Below, piece by piece: positions 37,819 to 46,212 of a stretch of 64,000 bases of DNA. How positions within the stretch are numbered: the stretch's first letter is position 1; every line of letters starts with the position of its first letter. Origin of the DNA: an uncultured Algibacter sp. (lineage in GTDB: Bacteria; Bacteroidota; Bacteroidia; Flavobacteriales; Flavobacteriaceae). A model generated the notes under the pieces. The model was not told the origin of the DNA. It did not search any database and saw only the letters and a program-made list of their open reading frames with translations. A program made the position numbers and the translations under genes. Location of the stretch: NCBI RefSeq assembly GCF_947487605.1, contig NZ_CANKXK010000010.1, positions 1 through 64,000 of the forward strand, given 5' to 3'.

Positions 37819-37837
37819 AAGTGTTTTTTTTACACTT
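37819..37837. promoter_or_regulatory. Putative operator AAGTGT-N7-ACACTT (copy 2)
   Basis: AAGTGTTTTTTTTACACTT is the second copy of the 19-bp palindrome found at 33859-33877. A weak -7 box, TATATTAG, lies at 37847-37854, between this site and the start codon at 37884, so here the operator would sit upstream of or within the promoter. Confidence 0.65.
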
Positions 37838-37883
37838 ATTTTTTGTTATATTAGCAATTAACAAACTCAATAACCAAATAAAT

Positions 37884-40292
37884 ATGAAAAATTTAAAAAA
37901 AGGGATTTTTTTAATTGCTATTTCTCTCTTCACTAACCTGACGTTCTCTCAAGATAGTTTAAGTGTCAATTATGAAAATTGGCACAACACCGAGACAACG
38001 TTTCCAGAAGTATTTATTTTTAGGAATGACACGTATTTGCAAAAACAAAGTATTGAAACACAGAATGATTTTCTTGAGCAAGTAGTTGGATTTGGTCAAA
38101 ATTATGGGCACTCTTATACAAACAGTGAGTTAGAGGCTAAAGGTAGTCCCATAATTCCACTAAGAGAAATGCAACATCGCTTTTTAACTGCTGCTCCAGA
38201 AAAACATATTTTATCTCATATTAATGGTGTTGCTCCTGTAGTTCATGATTATCAAGACCATCAAAGGAAAGCTAAAGCCAATTACTTTCCAGGACATTTT
38301 GCATTTAAACCAGGAAGTATTTTAAAGCAAAATAGTGGTCGAGATAAAACGACTTTAAAAGTGAGTAATACTGACGTTTTTTCGTTAAAAGAATATGTGT
38401 ATAGAAAGTCTGGAAATCCAAATATAGATATTCCTTCTGATATTCTTATGGTAGCTTTAGATGAAAATGGAGATAGAGATTGGAGTAAGTATGAATACCT
38501 AAGTTTAGTATCTATAAACGAAGCTGAAGGAAATATTACAGTTATAAGAGGGTGTTACGGTTCGACATCTGTTAAATTTTTAAAAGACCAAGCTATACTT
38601 TTACCTATTACAGGATATTCTTGGTCAAGGAATGTTTATTGGCGTTTAAATTTAAGTATCGATTGTCCATTTGATGCTAATGGAGACCAAGCATCTGATG
38701 TTTTTTCTGATTTTATTGGACAAGAAACGGTAGATCTTCCTTCAAACATATCATATACTAATGGTGTAGCCTTAGATATTGCTGCTTTTTTTGTAAAGCC
38801 AGAAATTGATAGTAATAACGATAATATAGCTGATGGAGGCTATATTAATGGAGAAAATCGGTGGCGTATTGGTCAAAACGATTTTGCTAAAAAACTAAGA
38901 ACACGCTTAGGAGATGAAACAATCATTATTTCCGATGGAAGTCTATTACGCCATCAAAAATCTATTGATGAATTTAACGGATTAGAGTTAGAAGGCTTAG
39001 TTTCAAATTTAGATGCTTATAGAGGTATTACTAACACGATTAATAATTATACGTATTGGCAAAAATTTGGTAGAGATAAGCAATTCTCGTTTATAGCCGA
39101 TAAGGTAAATCCTGTTCCAGAAGCAGACAAATCAAAATTTATAACCTTATCTCATGGTATGAGTACCGTATTAGGTGTTGCTTCAGGACTTATTAAATCT
39201 CCTGATTATATTGATTACCCCTATTTATTAGAGGGCGATATTAATGGAGACACAGGATGGTTAGGGCTACCGGTTGCACCTTTAAAGATAGCATATTCTG
39301 AAGAGAATATCATGATATCTATTGATTCACTTATGAATTCTGCTGTTGTAGGAAATGGTACTTTACGAACTTTTAGTGACGGAACAACATGGACTGTAAA
39401 AGCTAATGATTCGGGAATGAGTACTGAGGCTGCTTTGTTGGATGCTGAGTTTCCTAATGTGGATGTTGATAAAGAAGAAATGCCAAAAGAATATACACAT
39501 CTTTATTTATCGGGTATAGACCTTTCTAATGAAATAATTCTAAAAATGGATTTAAAAGCCATGGCGCCTGTAGCAGGTTTTGATGCCACTAGTGCTGTGC
39601 CAACTTCTGTAATAGGATATTTACCTGAAAGTTTAAATTATGATGATATCGATAACAACAAGCATTATAAAGAATTTTTAGGAATTGCAGGAACTAAAGG
39701 ATATCATACAAATTTATTTTACCTTAGAAAAAATACAGAACAAAATACAACACTAAAACTATCTTTTGAAGAGTTGAAAGATATGAAGATTAAAAATGTA
39801 GAAATGATAACAGGGCCATTGGTCGTTTTCCGTGAGTTTGAAAATGGATTTGTTATTGTAAACAATTCAGAGTATGATACCGAAGTAAATATAGATTTTG
39901 AAGAGGAAAGTAGCTGTTCTTTTAAGGATGTGACTAATGATGAGTTTACCAATGGAGCATCTTTGGCAATACCTGCTTTAACAGCACGTTTCTTCAAAAA
40001 GGAAGTAGGTGCGAATTGTGACGAAGGAATTGTAACTACTGAAGATAATGATTGGGGTATTTTTCCAAACCCTTTTTCAAATAGTATTTATTTAATATCA
40101 CCAATTTCTACAACTACAGACACACAATATAATATATATGATCAGTTTAGTGTTTTAGTAGTAAGCGGAACGGTAAGCAGTAATTCTACAGCCTTTAATG
40201 AAGTAAATCTATCACATTTAAATACAGGTATTTATTTCTTACAAATAGTTAAAAATGATGGTAGTGAAATACATAAAATTATTAAGAATTAG
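37884..40292 (+). CDS. Unrecognised T9SS-exported protein, possible TIM-barrel hydrolase
   Basis: The protein has 802 residues from the ATG at 37884, which opens a good signal peptide (GIFLIAISLFTNLTFSQ). A further in-frame start upstream at 37821 lies inside the operator and is rejected. The body is about 700 residues and fits no family known to me. Alternating strand and helix segments such as GVALDIAAFFVKPE, ETIIISDGSLLRHQKSIDEF, LELEGLVSNLDAYRG and FSFIADKVNP suggest a barrel with acidic residues at strand ends, as in glycoside hydrolases. The last 80 residues are a type A sorting domain (WGIFPNPFSNSIYL; LNTGIYFLQIVKN). Its shared operator with transketolase and its PUL position suggest a surface enzyme or binding protein for the same glycan. 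Confidence 0.7.
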   Translation: MKNLKKGIFLIAISLFTNLTFSQDSLSVNYENWHNTETTFPEVFIFRNDTYLQKQSIETQNDFLEQVVGFGQNYGHSYTNSELEAKGSPIIPLREMQHRFLTAAPEKHILSHINGVAPVVHDYQDHQRKAKANYFPGHFAFKPGSILKQNSGRDKTTLKVSNTDVFSLKEYVYRKSGNPNIDIPSDILMVALDENGDRDWSKYEYLSLVSINEAEGNITVIRGCYGSTSVKFLKDQAILLPITGYSWSRNVYWRLNLSIDCPFDANGDQASDVFSDFIGQETVDLPSNISYTNGVALDIAAFFVKPEIDSNNDNIADGGYINGENRWRIGQNDFAKKLRTRLGDETIIISDGSLLRHQKSIDEFNGLELEGLVSNLDAYRGITNTINNYTYWQKFGRDKQFSFIADKVNPVPEADKSKFITLSHGMSTVLGVASGLIKSPDYIDYPYLLEGDINGDTGWLGLPVAPLKIAYSEENIMISIDSLMNSAVVGNGTLRTFSDGTTWTVKANDSGMSTEAALLDAEFPNVDVDKEEMPKEYTHLYLSGIDLSNEIILKMDLKAMAPVAGFDATSAVPTSVIGYLPESLNYDDIDNNKHYKEFLGIAGTKGYHTNLFYLRKNTEQNTTLKLSFEELKDMKIKNVEMITGPLVVFREFENGFVIVNNSEYDTEVNIDFEEESSCSFKDVTNDEFTNGASLAIPALTARFFKKEVGANCDEGIVTTEDNDWGIFPNPFSNSIYLISPISTTTDTQYNIYDQFSVLVVSGTVSSNSTAFNEVNLSHLNTGIYFLQIVKNDGSEIHKIIKN

Positions 40293-40325
40293 TTGATGCA
40301 AAAAGTTTAATTTTTTTCTAAAACA

Positions 40326-40460
40326 AAGAGGCAGTCTAAAAAGTCTTTATAATTTGATTTGTCAGGTTGAGCTTGTCGAAATCGATTTTGATTATCAGTA
40401 AGTTAAAAATATTTCGACAAGCTCAATATGACATCGAACTTACTTTTTAGACAGCCTCTT
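40326..40460. repeat. 135-bp nested inverted repeat element
   Basis: The outer arms AAGAGGCAGTCTAAAAAGT (40326-40344) and ACTTTTTAGACAGCCTCTT (40442-40460) are complementary except for one base. Inner arms GTCAGGTTGAGCTTGTCGAAA (from 40361) and TTTCGACAAGCTCAATATGAC (to 40432) pair with few mismatches. The inner part belongs to the GAGCTTGTCGAAAT dispersed repeat type. The whole looks like a non-coding palindromic or MITE-like insertion. Confidence 0.75.
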
Positions 40461-40563
40461 ATTTTTGGCACGCTTCTTATAGTATTTAATAGATTTACCC
40501 CATACAAAAGTATAGCTCTAGGCATTGGCTTCTTTTTAACTTGAGTTAGACGTAAGGATTTAG

Positions 40564-40605
40564 AAAAGCAAAGCACGGTAATTTATACTACCGTGCTTTG
40601 CTTTT
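40564..40605. terminator. Bidirectional terminator
   Basis: AAAAGCAAAGCACGGTA and TACCGTGCTTTGCTTTT form a perfect stem around a short loop, with A- and T-runs on the two sides. It serves the convergent T9SS-protein gene and the DUF1080 operon. Confidence 0.9.
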
Positions 40606-40626
40606 TATAGATAATCTTTTGTAAAT

Positions 40627-41427
40627 CTAATCCAACTCACGCACCCAAATATTTCTAAAACTTACAGGTGAGTTATGGTCTTGTAATTTTATAGATGCTT
40701 TACCATGCGGTTTGTCTTTTGGCCAACCAATATAAGAAGTTGCACCCTTTATAATAAAATGATCTTGTACCAAAACACCATTGTGAAGTACAGTAATAGT
40801 TCCTGCTTTTATTTTCTTTTTTCCTTTATAAATTGGTGCATGAAAAATAATATCATAAGTATTCCATTCACCTGTAGGAACAGATGCATTGGCTAAAGGA
40901 ATAGATTGTTTGTAAATTGAACCAACCTGCCCGTTTACATATACATCATTATTGTTGTTATCTAAAATCTGTACTTCGTAACGCTCTTGCAAAAACACGC
41001 CACTATTCCCTCTACTTTGACCTTTACCTTTAATTTTTTCAGGTGCTTTCCATTCTACATGAAGTTGTACAGAACCAAATTTTTGCTTGGTTTTAATGTT
41101 TGCCCTTTTGTTTTCAGGACCTCTATCAATCGTCGTACTTTTGTCTTCAGAATTGATTTTCCAAGTAGGTTTAGAACCATCATTATTTTCCCAAGCATCT
41201 AAATTTGTACCATCAAACAATACAATAGCATCACTAGGTACGCCATTTTGTCCAACTGGGTTTACTACTGGAGGAACTGGAGTATAAAATTCGGTCTCCT
41301 CATGTTTTGTAGGTTCTTTTATACCATCATAAACCCCTAACTCTATGGCTTTTTGAATCTTGTTTTCTTGTGCATCAGCAACATAAAAACAGAAAACAAG
41401 TATTAAAAAACAAACACTTTTGTGCAT
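40627..41427 (-). CDS. DUF1080 (3-keto-disaccharide hydrolase family) secreted protein
   Basis: The protein has 266 residues and a signal peptide (CFLILVFCFYVADAQ). The single DUF1080 jelly-roll domain shows AIVLFDGTNLDAWEN, TKQKFGSVQLHVEWKAP, RGNSGVFLQERYEVQILDN, WNTYDIIFHAP and GTITVLHNGVLVQDH. Members of this family hydrolyse or eliminate 3-keto-glycosides formed by Gfo/Idh/MocA oxidoreductases. It is the last gene of a run with a TIM-barrel epimerase-like enzyme and a cytosolic Gfo/Idh/MocA protein, spaced 11 and 16 bp apart, which fits that pathway. Its own substrate is unknown. Confidence 0.85.
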   Translation of the reverse strand: MHKSVCFLILVFCFYVADAQENKIQKAIELGVYDGIKEPTKHEETEFYTPVPPVVNPVGQNGVPSDAIVLFDGTNLDAWENNDGSKPTWKINSEDKSTTIDRGPENKRANIKTKQKFGSVQLHVEWKAPEKIKGKGQSRGNSGVFLQERYEVQILDNNNNDVYVNGQVGSIYKQSIPLANASVPTGEWNTYDIIFHAPIYKGKKKIKAGTITVLHNGVLVQDHFIIKGATSYIGWPKDKPHGKASIKLQDHNSPVSFRNIWVRELD

Positions 41428-41437
41428 AACTATTTTT

Positions 41438-42490
41438 TTAAATTCCTAAAACGCTCTTTAAAAAATCTTCATCAATAGCACCACCAGCAAAATCATCAAA
41501 ACTACGTCCTGCTGCTTCTATAATATGTTTTTGAATGAATGGCGCGCCTTCTCTGGCACCTTGTTCAGACGATTTTATACAGCACTCCCATTCCATAACT
41601 GCCCAAACATCACATTCATATTTGGTTAGTTTAGAAAAAATACTTTTAAAATCTACTTGTCCATCACCTAAAGAACGAAAACGACCTGCTCTATCTTTCC
41701 AATCGGCATAACCACCATATACACCTTGTTTTCCTGTTGGATTAAACTCAGCATCTTTTACGTGAAACGCTTTGATGCGTTCGTGATAATAATCAATAAA
41801 CGTTAAGTAATCTAATTGCTGTAGTACGTAATGACTTGGGTCATACAAGATATTAGCACGATTATGATTTCCTGTAGCTTCTAAAAAACGTTCATACGAA
41901 ATGCCATCGTGTAAATCTTCACCTGGGTGAATTTCATAACACACATCCACTCCTTGTTCATCAAAATGATTTAAAATGGGTAACCAACGATTTGCTAATT
42001 CTTTAAAGCCCATTTCTACCAATCCGTTAGGGCGTTGTGGCCAAGGATAAACGGTATGCCACATTAAAGCTCCAGAAAATGTAGCATGTGCTTTTAAGCC
42101 TAATCGTCCACTTGCTGTTCCAGATTTTTTTACAAAATCTATAGCCCATTGGGTTCTTGCTTTTGGGTTATTTCTAACCTGTTCTGGTGCAAAACCATCA
42201 AACATGGTATCGTAAGCTGGATTTACAGCAACCAATTGCCCTTGTAAATGGGTTGATAATTCTGTAATTTCCAATCCATAGGAATTCACTTTTCCTTTTA
42301 ATTCATCACAATAGGTCTGACTTTCAGCAGCCTTTTCAATATCGATTAAACCAGATTCCCAAGTAGGAATTTGAATGCCTTTATATCCTAAATCGGCTGC
42401 CCACTTGCACATGCCATCTAAACTGTTAAATGGAGCTTCGTTACCCGCAAATTGGGCTAAAAAAACTGCAGGTCCTTTTAATGTTTTCAT
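41438..42490 (-). CDS. Sugar phosphate isomerase/epimerase-like TIM-barrel protein (cytosolic)
   Basis: The protein has 350 residues and no signal peptide. It belongs to the AP_endonuc_2 / xylose-isomerase-like TIM-barrel superfamily: LGYKGIQIPTWESGL, LEITELSTHLQGQLVAVNP, VDVCYEIHPGEDLHDGISYERFLEA, ANILYDPSHYVLQQLDYLTFIDYYHERIKAFHVKDAE and RFRSLGDGQVDFKSIFSKL. Conserved Glu, Asp, His and Glu metal ligands are visible (YEIHPG, YDPSHY, HVKDAE, VMEWE). In 3-keto-glycoside pathways such proteins act as isomerases, epimerases or beta-eliminating lyases. The gene is between the Gfo/Idh/MocA and DUF1080 genes and is probably translated from the same mRNA. Confidence 0.85.
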   Translation of the reverse strand: MKTLKGPAVFLAQFAGNEAPFNSLDGMCKWAADLGYKGIQIPTWESGLIDIEKAAESQTYCDELKGKVNSYGLEITELSTHLQGQLVAVNPAYDTMFDGFAPEQVRNNPKARTQWAIDFVKKSGTASGRLGLKAHATFSGALMWHTVYPWPQRPNGLVEMGFKELANRWLPILNHFDEQGVDVCYEIHPGEDLHDGISYERFLEATGNHNRANILYDPSHYVLQQLDYLTFIDYYHERIKAFHVKDAEFNPTGKQGVYGGYADWKDRAGRFRSLGDGQVDFKSIFSKLTKYECDVWAVMEWECCIKSSEQGAREGAPFIQKHIIEAAGRSFDDFAGGAIDEDFLKSVLGI

Positions 42491-42505
42491 ATGTTTAAAT
42501 CTTTT

Positions 42506-43648
42506 TTATTGTATTTCTAAATCTACCCAAACATTTCCGTTTTTATGAGATTTTACAGTACTTTCTATAAAATCCATACCTCTTACACCATCTAACATGG
42601 TTGGAAATTCACCATCGTTGTATTTTTCGCCTCTAATGGCTCTTGCTGCTCCTAAATATATATTTGCCATAGAATCAAAAATACCTTCTGGGTGTCCTGG
42701 TGGTAATTTAGTGCCATCTAAAGATAAGTCTGAATTATAGGCATGCCCAGGTTTGTAAACTTGAGTAGGCTCTGTATCGCTTAATTTATATAAGAAGTTA
42801 GGACGTTCTTGTTCCCATCTAAACGCTGCTTTTTCTCCATAAATAGTTATTGCTAACCCATTTTCTTCACCTGTAGCAACTTGACTACTTCTAATTAATC
42901 CTTTTACATGGTCGTCAATTCTAATGAGTGCTGTACCATCAATATCCATTTTATTGTCTTCATATAAATAATTGAAATCACATAAAACCGATTTTACTTT
43001 TAATCCTGTAGTAAATTCAATTAAATTAAAAGCATGTACTCCTATATCTCCCATACAAGAGCTAATACCTGCCCTTTTTGGATCCAATCGCCATACTGAA
43101 GAACGTTTTTCCTTATCGTGGATAATGGTGTTAATCCAGCCTTGGTAATAGCGTGCATCTACTTTATGAATTTTTCCTAAAGCTCCAGCTTTAATCATTT
43201 CGCGCATTTGTCTCACCATAGGATACCCTGTGTACGTATGTGTTAAGGCAAAGACTGTTCCCGCTTTTTTATGAGCTTCTTGCAAAATTTTAGCTTCTTC
43301 TAAAGAGGTGGTCATCGGTTTTTCGCAAATGACATGAAACCCATTTTCCAATAGTTTTTTTGCCATTGGAAAGTGAAGAAAATTGGGCGTTAGAACGGAA
43401 CATACTTGGATGCGCTCATCCTCAGGTAATTTCATTTCTTCAGTAATAAAGGTGTCAAAATCCTTATAAACCCTATTCGTAGGAATATCAATTTCTTTAG
43501 CGAATTTGATATTTTCTTCAAAATCTGGATTAAAAACTGCTCCTACAATTTGATAGTTATCATTTATATGAGATGCTACACGATGCAGTACTCCAATTAA
43601 AGAGTCGCCACCACCGCCTAAAATCCCTAGTCTAATTTTTTTACTCAT
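42506..43648 (-). CDS. Gfo/Idh/MocA-family oxidoreductase (cytosolic)
   Basis: The protein has 380 residues without a leader. The Rossmann motif is IRLGILGGGGDSLIGVLHRVA at the N-terminus, and HVICEKPMTTSLEEAKIL carries the EKP lysine typical of the family. The C-terminal domain has SSCMGDIGVHAFNLIEFTTG with the catalytic-region Asp and His. It should oxidise a sugar or sugar derivative, probably at C3, with NAD(P). It is first in the three-gene run 43648-40627. Upstream lies a large nested hairpin that separates it from xylA. Confidence 0.88.
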   Translation of the reverse strand: MSKKIRLGILGGGGDSLIGVLHRVASHINDNYQIVGAVFNPDFEENIKFAKEIDIPTNRVYKDFDTFITEEMKLPEDERIQVCSVLTPNFLHFPMAKKLLENGFHVICEKPMTTSLEEAKILQEAHKKAGTVFALTHTYTGYPMVRQMREMIKAGALGKIHKVDARYYQGWINTIIHDKEKRSSVWRLDPKRAGISSCMGDIGVHAFNLIEFTTGLKVKSVLCDFNYLYEDNKMDIDGTALIRIDDHVKGLIRSSQVATGEENGLAITIYGEKAAFRWEQERPNFLYKLSDTEPTQVYKPGHAYNSDLSLDGTKLPPGHPEGIFDSMANIYLGAARAIRGEKYNDGEFPTMLDGVRGMDFIESTVKSHKNGNVWVDLEIQ

Positions 43649-43710
43649 GATTATTAGTCTTTATATTTATTTATACTTCTGAAGCATTATTTTCTTTAAT
43701 TGCTATAATT

Positions 43711-43869
43711 GAAGTCATCTTGACTTTTTCTATTTCCTAAAAAACGGATAAAATTCATCCATATTTCGTTACTTTTTTTGTCCGTATCGCTGCTATGCAC
43801 TTCAAAAAGTGCCTCATCTGGATGAATTTTATCTCATTTTGGTCAAAAACAAAAAGTCAAGATGACTTC
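43711..43869. repeat. 159-bp nested palindrome between xylA and the Gfo/Idh/MocA gene
   Basis: Perfect 19-bp outer arms GAAGTCATCTTGACTTTTT (43711-43729) and AAAAAGTCAAGATGACTTC (43851-43869) enclose perfect 14-bp arms GATAAAATTCATCC (43747-43760) and GGATGAATTTTATC (43820-43833) and a small GCACTT-CAAA-AAGTGC hairpin (43797-43812). Fifteen bases of the outer arm (TCATCTTGACTTTTT) recur at 55642-55656. It has no coding capacity. It may be a mobile palindromic element and could also act as a terminator after xylA. Confidence 0.8.
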
Positions 43870-43896
43870 ATTAAGATAAAACCTTAGCAAAATGTA

Positions 43897-45222
43897 TTAA
43901 ATATACTGGTTTATAATGTTCTCAAACAATTCTTGTTTACCACTTTTTAAACTTAACTCCCCATTGTCTTGTGCAATTTTGTACAAGTCTTGTAAATTTA
44001 AGTTTCCTTTTTCAAATTCAGCACCTTTTCCAGAATCAAAAGAACTGTAACGCTCTGTTCTTAATTTTTCGTAAGGTGAAGAAGTTATGATTTTATCTGC
44101 AATTAATAAAGCTCTTGCAAAAGTATCTGCTCCACCAATGTGAGCTAAGAATACATCTTCTAAATCTGTAGAGTTTCTTCTAATTTTAGCATCAAAATTA
44201 ACACCACCACCTTGTAAACCACCAGCTTTTAAGAATACTAACATGGCTTCTGTAGTTTCTTGAATGTTATTAGGGAATTGATCCGTATCCCATCCGTTTT
44301 GGTAATCTCCTCGGTTGGCATCTAAACTTCCTAACATACCTGCTTTAGCAGCTACTTCAATTTCGTGTTGGAATGTGTGTTGTGCTAAAGTAGCGTGGTT
44401 TACTTCAATATTAATTTTGAAATCTTTATCTAATCCGTATTCTTTTAAGAATCCAATAGCAGTAGCAGAATCGAAATCGTATTGGTGCTTAGACGGCTCC
44501 ATAGGTTTAGGCTCAATAAAGAAGTTTCCTTTAAACCCTTGAGCACGAGCATAATCTCTAGCCATGGCTAAAAATTGTCCCATATGGTCTAATTCACGCC
44601 CCATATCTGTGTTTAATAAAGACATATAACCTTCACGACCACCCCAAAATACATAGTTTTCACCATTTAAAGCGATGGTTGCATCTAAAGCTAATTTTAC
44701 TTGACCTCCAGCTCTTGCTACTACATCAAAATCAGGGTTTGTAGAAGCACCGTTCATATAACGCGGATTTGAGAAACAGTTTGCTGTACCCCACAATAAT
44801 TTTACTCCAGAAGCTGCTTGCTTTTGCTTTAAGTAATCTGTAATGGTTAGTAATCTGCTTTCAGACTCTCCAAAAGTTGCGCCTTCTTGAATTAAATCGT
44901 AATCATGAAAACAGTAGTATCCAAATCCCATTTTAGTGGTAAATTCAAAAGCAGCATCGGCTTTATCCTTAGCCGCTTGGATAGGGTCAGAAGATTTATC
45001 CCACTCAAAACTTTGCGTTCCAGATCCAAAAGGATCAGATCCTTGTCCACAGAATGTATGCCAGTAAGCTACAGAAAATTTAAAATGCTCGCGCATTGTT
45101 TTTCCTACCACAACTTGGTCTGGGTTATAGTATTTGAATGCTAATGGATTGTCAGATTCTTTTCCTTCAAATTTAATGTCTCCAATACCTTTATAGTATT
45201 CTTTATTACCTATTAGTGCCAT
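43897..45222 (-). CDS. xylA: Xylose isomerase
   Basis: The protein has 441 residues, the full length of class II xylose isomerases. It begins [27 protein letters not shown]. The catalytic His/Asp pair is in YYCFHDYDL (about H106 and D109), and the metal-site segments are [31 protein letters not shown] and [19 protein letters not shown]. It converts D-xylose to D-xylulose in the cytosol. It forms a run with a Tat-leader TIM barrel, a Tat-leader oxidoreductase, xylB and a DUF1080 protein, spaced 3-33 bp apart. A large palindrome follows it. Confidence 0.97.
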   Translation of the reverse strand: MALIGNKEYYKGIGDIKFEGKESDNPLAFKYYNPDQVVVGKTMREHFKFSVAYWHTFCGQGSDPFGSGTQSFEWDKSSDPIQAAKDKADAAFEFTTKMGFGYYCFHDYDLIQEGATFGESESRLLTITDYLKQKQAASGVKLLWGTANCFSNPRYMNGASTNPDFDVVARAGGQVKLALDATIALNGENYVFWGGREGYMSLLNTDMGRELDHMGQFLAMARDYARAQGFKGNFFIEPKPMEPSKHQYDFDSATAIGFLKEYGLDKDFKINIEVNHATLAQHTFQHEIEVAAKAGMLGSLDANRGDYQNGWDTDQFPNNIQETTEAMLVFLKAGGLQGGGVNFDAKIRRNSTDLEDVFLAHIGGADTFARALLIADKIITSSPYEKLRTERYSSFDSGKGAEFEKGNLNLQDLYKIAQDNGELSLKSGKQELFENIINQYI

Positions 45223-45254
45223 TTTGTTTTGTTATTGATTGTATAATTATTATT

Positions 45255-46202
45255 TTAAAAACTATCCGAAACTTTGTAAGCATTCAATAATGCTATTTCT
45301 CCAGCTTTTTCTTTCATAGATTTACCATGTTCCATTCCTAAAATACCATCATAACCTTTGGAGTGAATGTGCTTAAAAATGTTTTTATAATTAATTTCTC
45401 CTGTTGTTGGTTCTTTTCTTCCTGGGTTATCTCCAATTTGGAAATAAGCAATTTCATCCCAGCATTTATCGATATTATTAATAATATTGCCTTCTTGTAT
45501 TTGAAGGTGATAGATATCGAATAATATTTTACAAGCAGGTGAATTTACCGCTTTACATATTTGATAAGCTTGCGCAGATCTACTTAAAAAAGCACCAGGG
45601 TGATTTACGAAATGATTTAGCGGTTCTAATACCATTGTAATACCATGAGGTTCTAAAATGGCAGAGGCTTGTTTTAAGACTTCAACAACATTTGCTGTTT
45701 GATAATCCATATGTAGTTTTGAATATATCAATCCAGGAATTATAGTCACCCATTTGGCATTGACACGTTTTGCAGGCTCTATACAAGATTTTATGTCTCT
45801 TAAAAATTTTTCAAAACTTTCTTTTGTACCCGAAGTTATTGTATTGTTAAAGTTGTTTTCTGTTCGATCTTTAAAATTAACACCCGCTGCTACAAAAACA
45901 CCCATTTCCATATTTCTTTTGACTAAGGTTTTGGCTATTTGCTCCTGAACTTCAACAGAACGTTTACCGAAACGATTGTCTTCAAAAGCTGTAAAACCTT
46001 GATCCGCCATAAAATTAATTTGGTCAGATGGCTCTTTACCTGCATGACTTGTAAAGAGCCCCAAGTGAGGCGCATATTTTAGCTTAAAATTAAGGCTGCT
46101 ATTTTCAGGAGCTATATTATTTATAGCATTTACTTGATGCATTCCCAATCCTAAAGCAGATACTGCTGTGGCACTTTTTTTTACAAATGATCTTCTATCC
46201 AT
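45255..46202 (-). CDS. Hydroxypyruvate-isomerase-like TIM-barrel protein with Tat leader
   Basis: The protein has 315 residues. The N-terminus MDRRSFVKKSATAVSALGLG is a twin-arginine signal (RRSFVK) with a mild hydrophobic stretch, so export as a folded protein is expected. The TIM barrel resembles hydroxypyruvate isomerase or sugar phosphate isomerase proteins: HLGLFTSHAGKEPSDQINFMADQGFTAFEDN, WVTIIPGLI, MVLEPLNH, CKILFDIYHLQIQEGNII, IAYFQIGDNPGRKEPTTGEINY and GILGMEHG. The Glu/Asp/His metal ligands are conserved. It probably acts in the periplasm on a sugar derivative made by the adjacent Tat-leader oxidoreductase, whose gene ends 11 bp upstream. Confidence 0.85.
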   Translation of the reverse strand: MDRRSFVKKSATAVSALGLGMHQVNAINNIAPENSSLNFKLKYAPHLGLFTSHAGKEPSDQINFMADQGFTAFEDNRFGKRSVEVQEQIAKTLVKRNMEMGVFVAAGVNFKDRTENNFNNTITSGTKESFEKFLRDIKSCIEPAKRVNAKWVTIIPGLIYSKLHMDYQTANVVEVLKQASAILEPHGITMVLEPLNHFVNHPGAFLSRSAQAYQICKAVNSPACKILFDIYHLQIQEGNIINNIDKCWDEIAYFQIGDNPGRKEPTTGEINYKNIFKHIHSKGYDGILGMEHGKSMKEKAGEIALLNAYKVSDSF

Positions 46203-46212
46203 AGCTTAAAAT

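Larger units (their letters stand above)
37454..37883. other. Region with gene remnant and promoter, 430 bp
   Basis: This contains the degraded coding remnant at about 37517-37779 and then the operator candidate at 37819-37837 ahead of the T9SS-exported protein. Nothing else was recognised. Confidence 0.6.
40293..40626. other. Intergenic region between convergent genes, 334 bp
   Basis: This holds the nested inverted repeat at 40326-40460 and the bidirectional terminator at 40564-40605. No ORF was recognised. Confidence 0.7.

Noticed and set aside
37821-37883. Upstream start of the T9SS protein at 37821
   Set aside because: It lies within the palindromic operator. The ATG at 37884 gives a proper signal peptide.
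40326-40460. Insertion sequence
   Set aside because: The inverted repeats enclose no transposase or other ORF.
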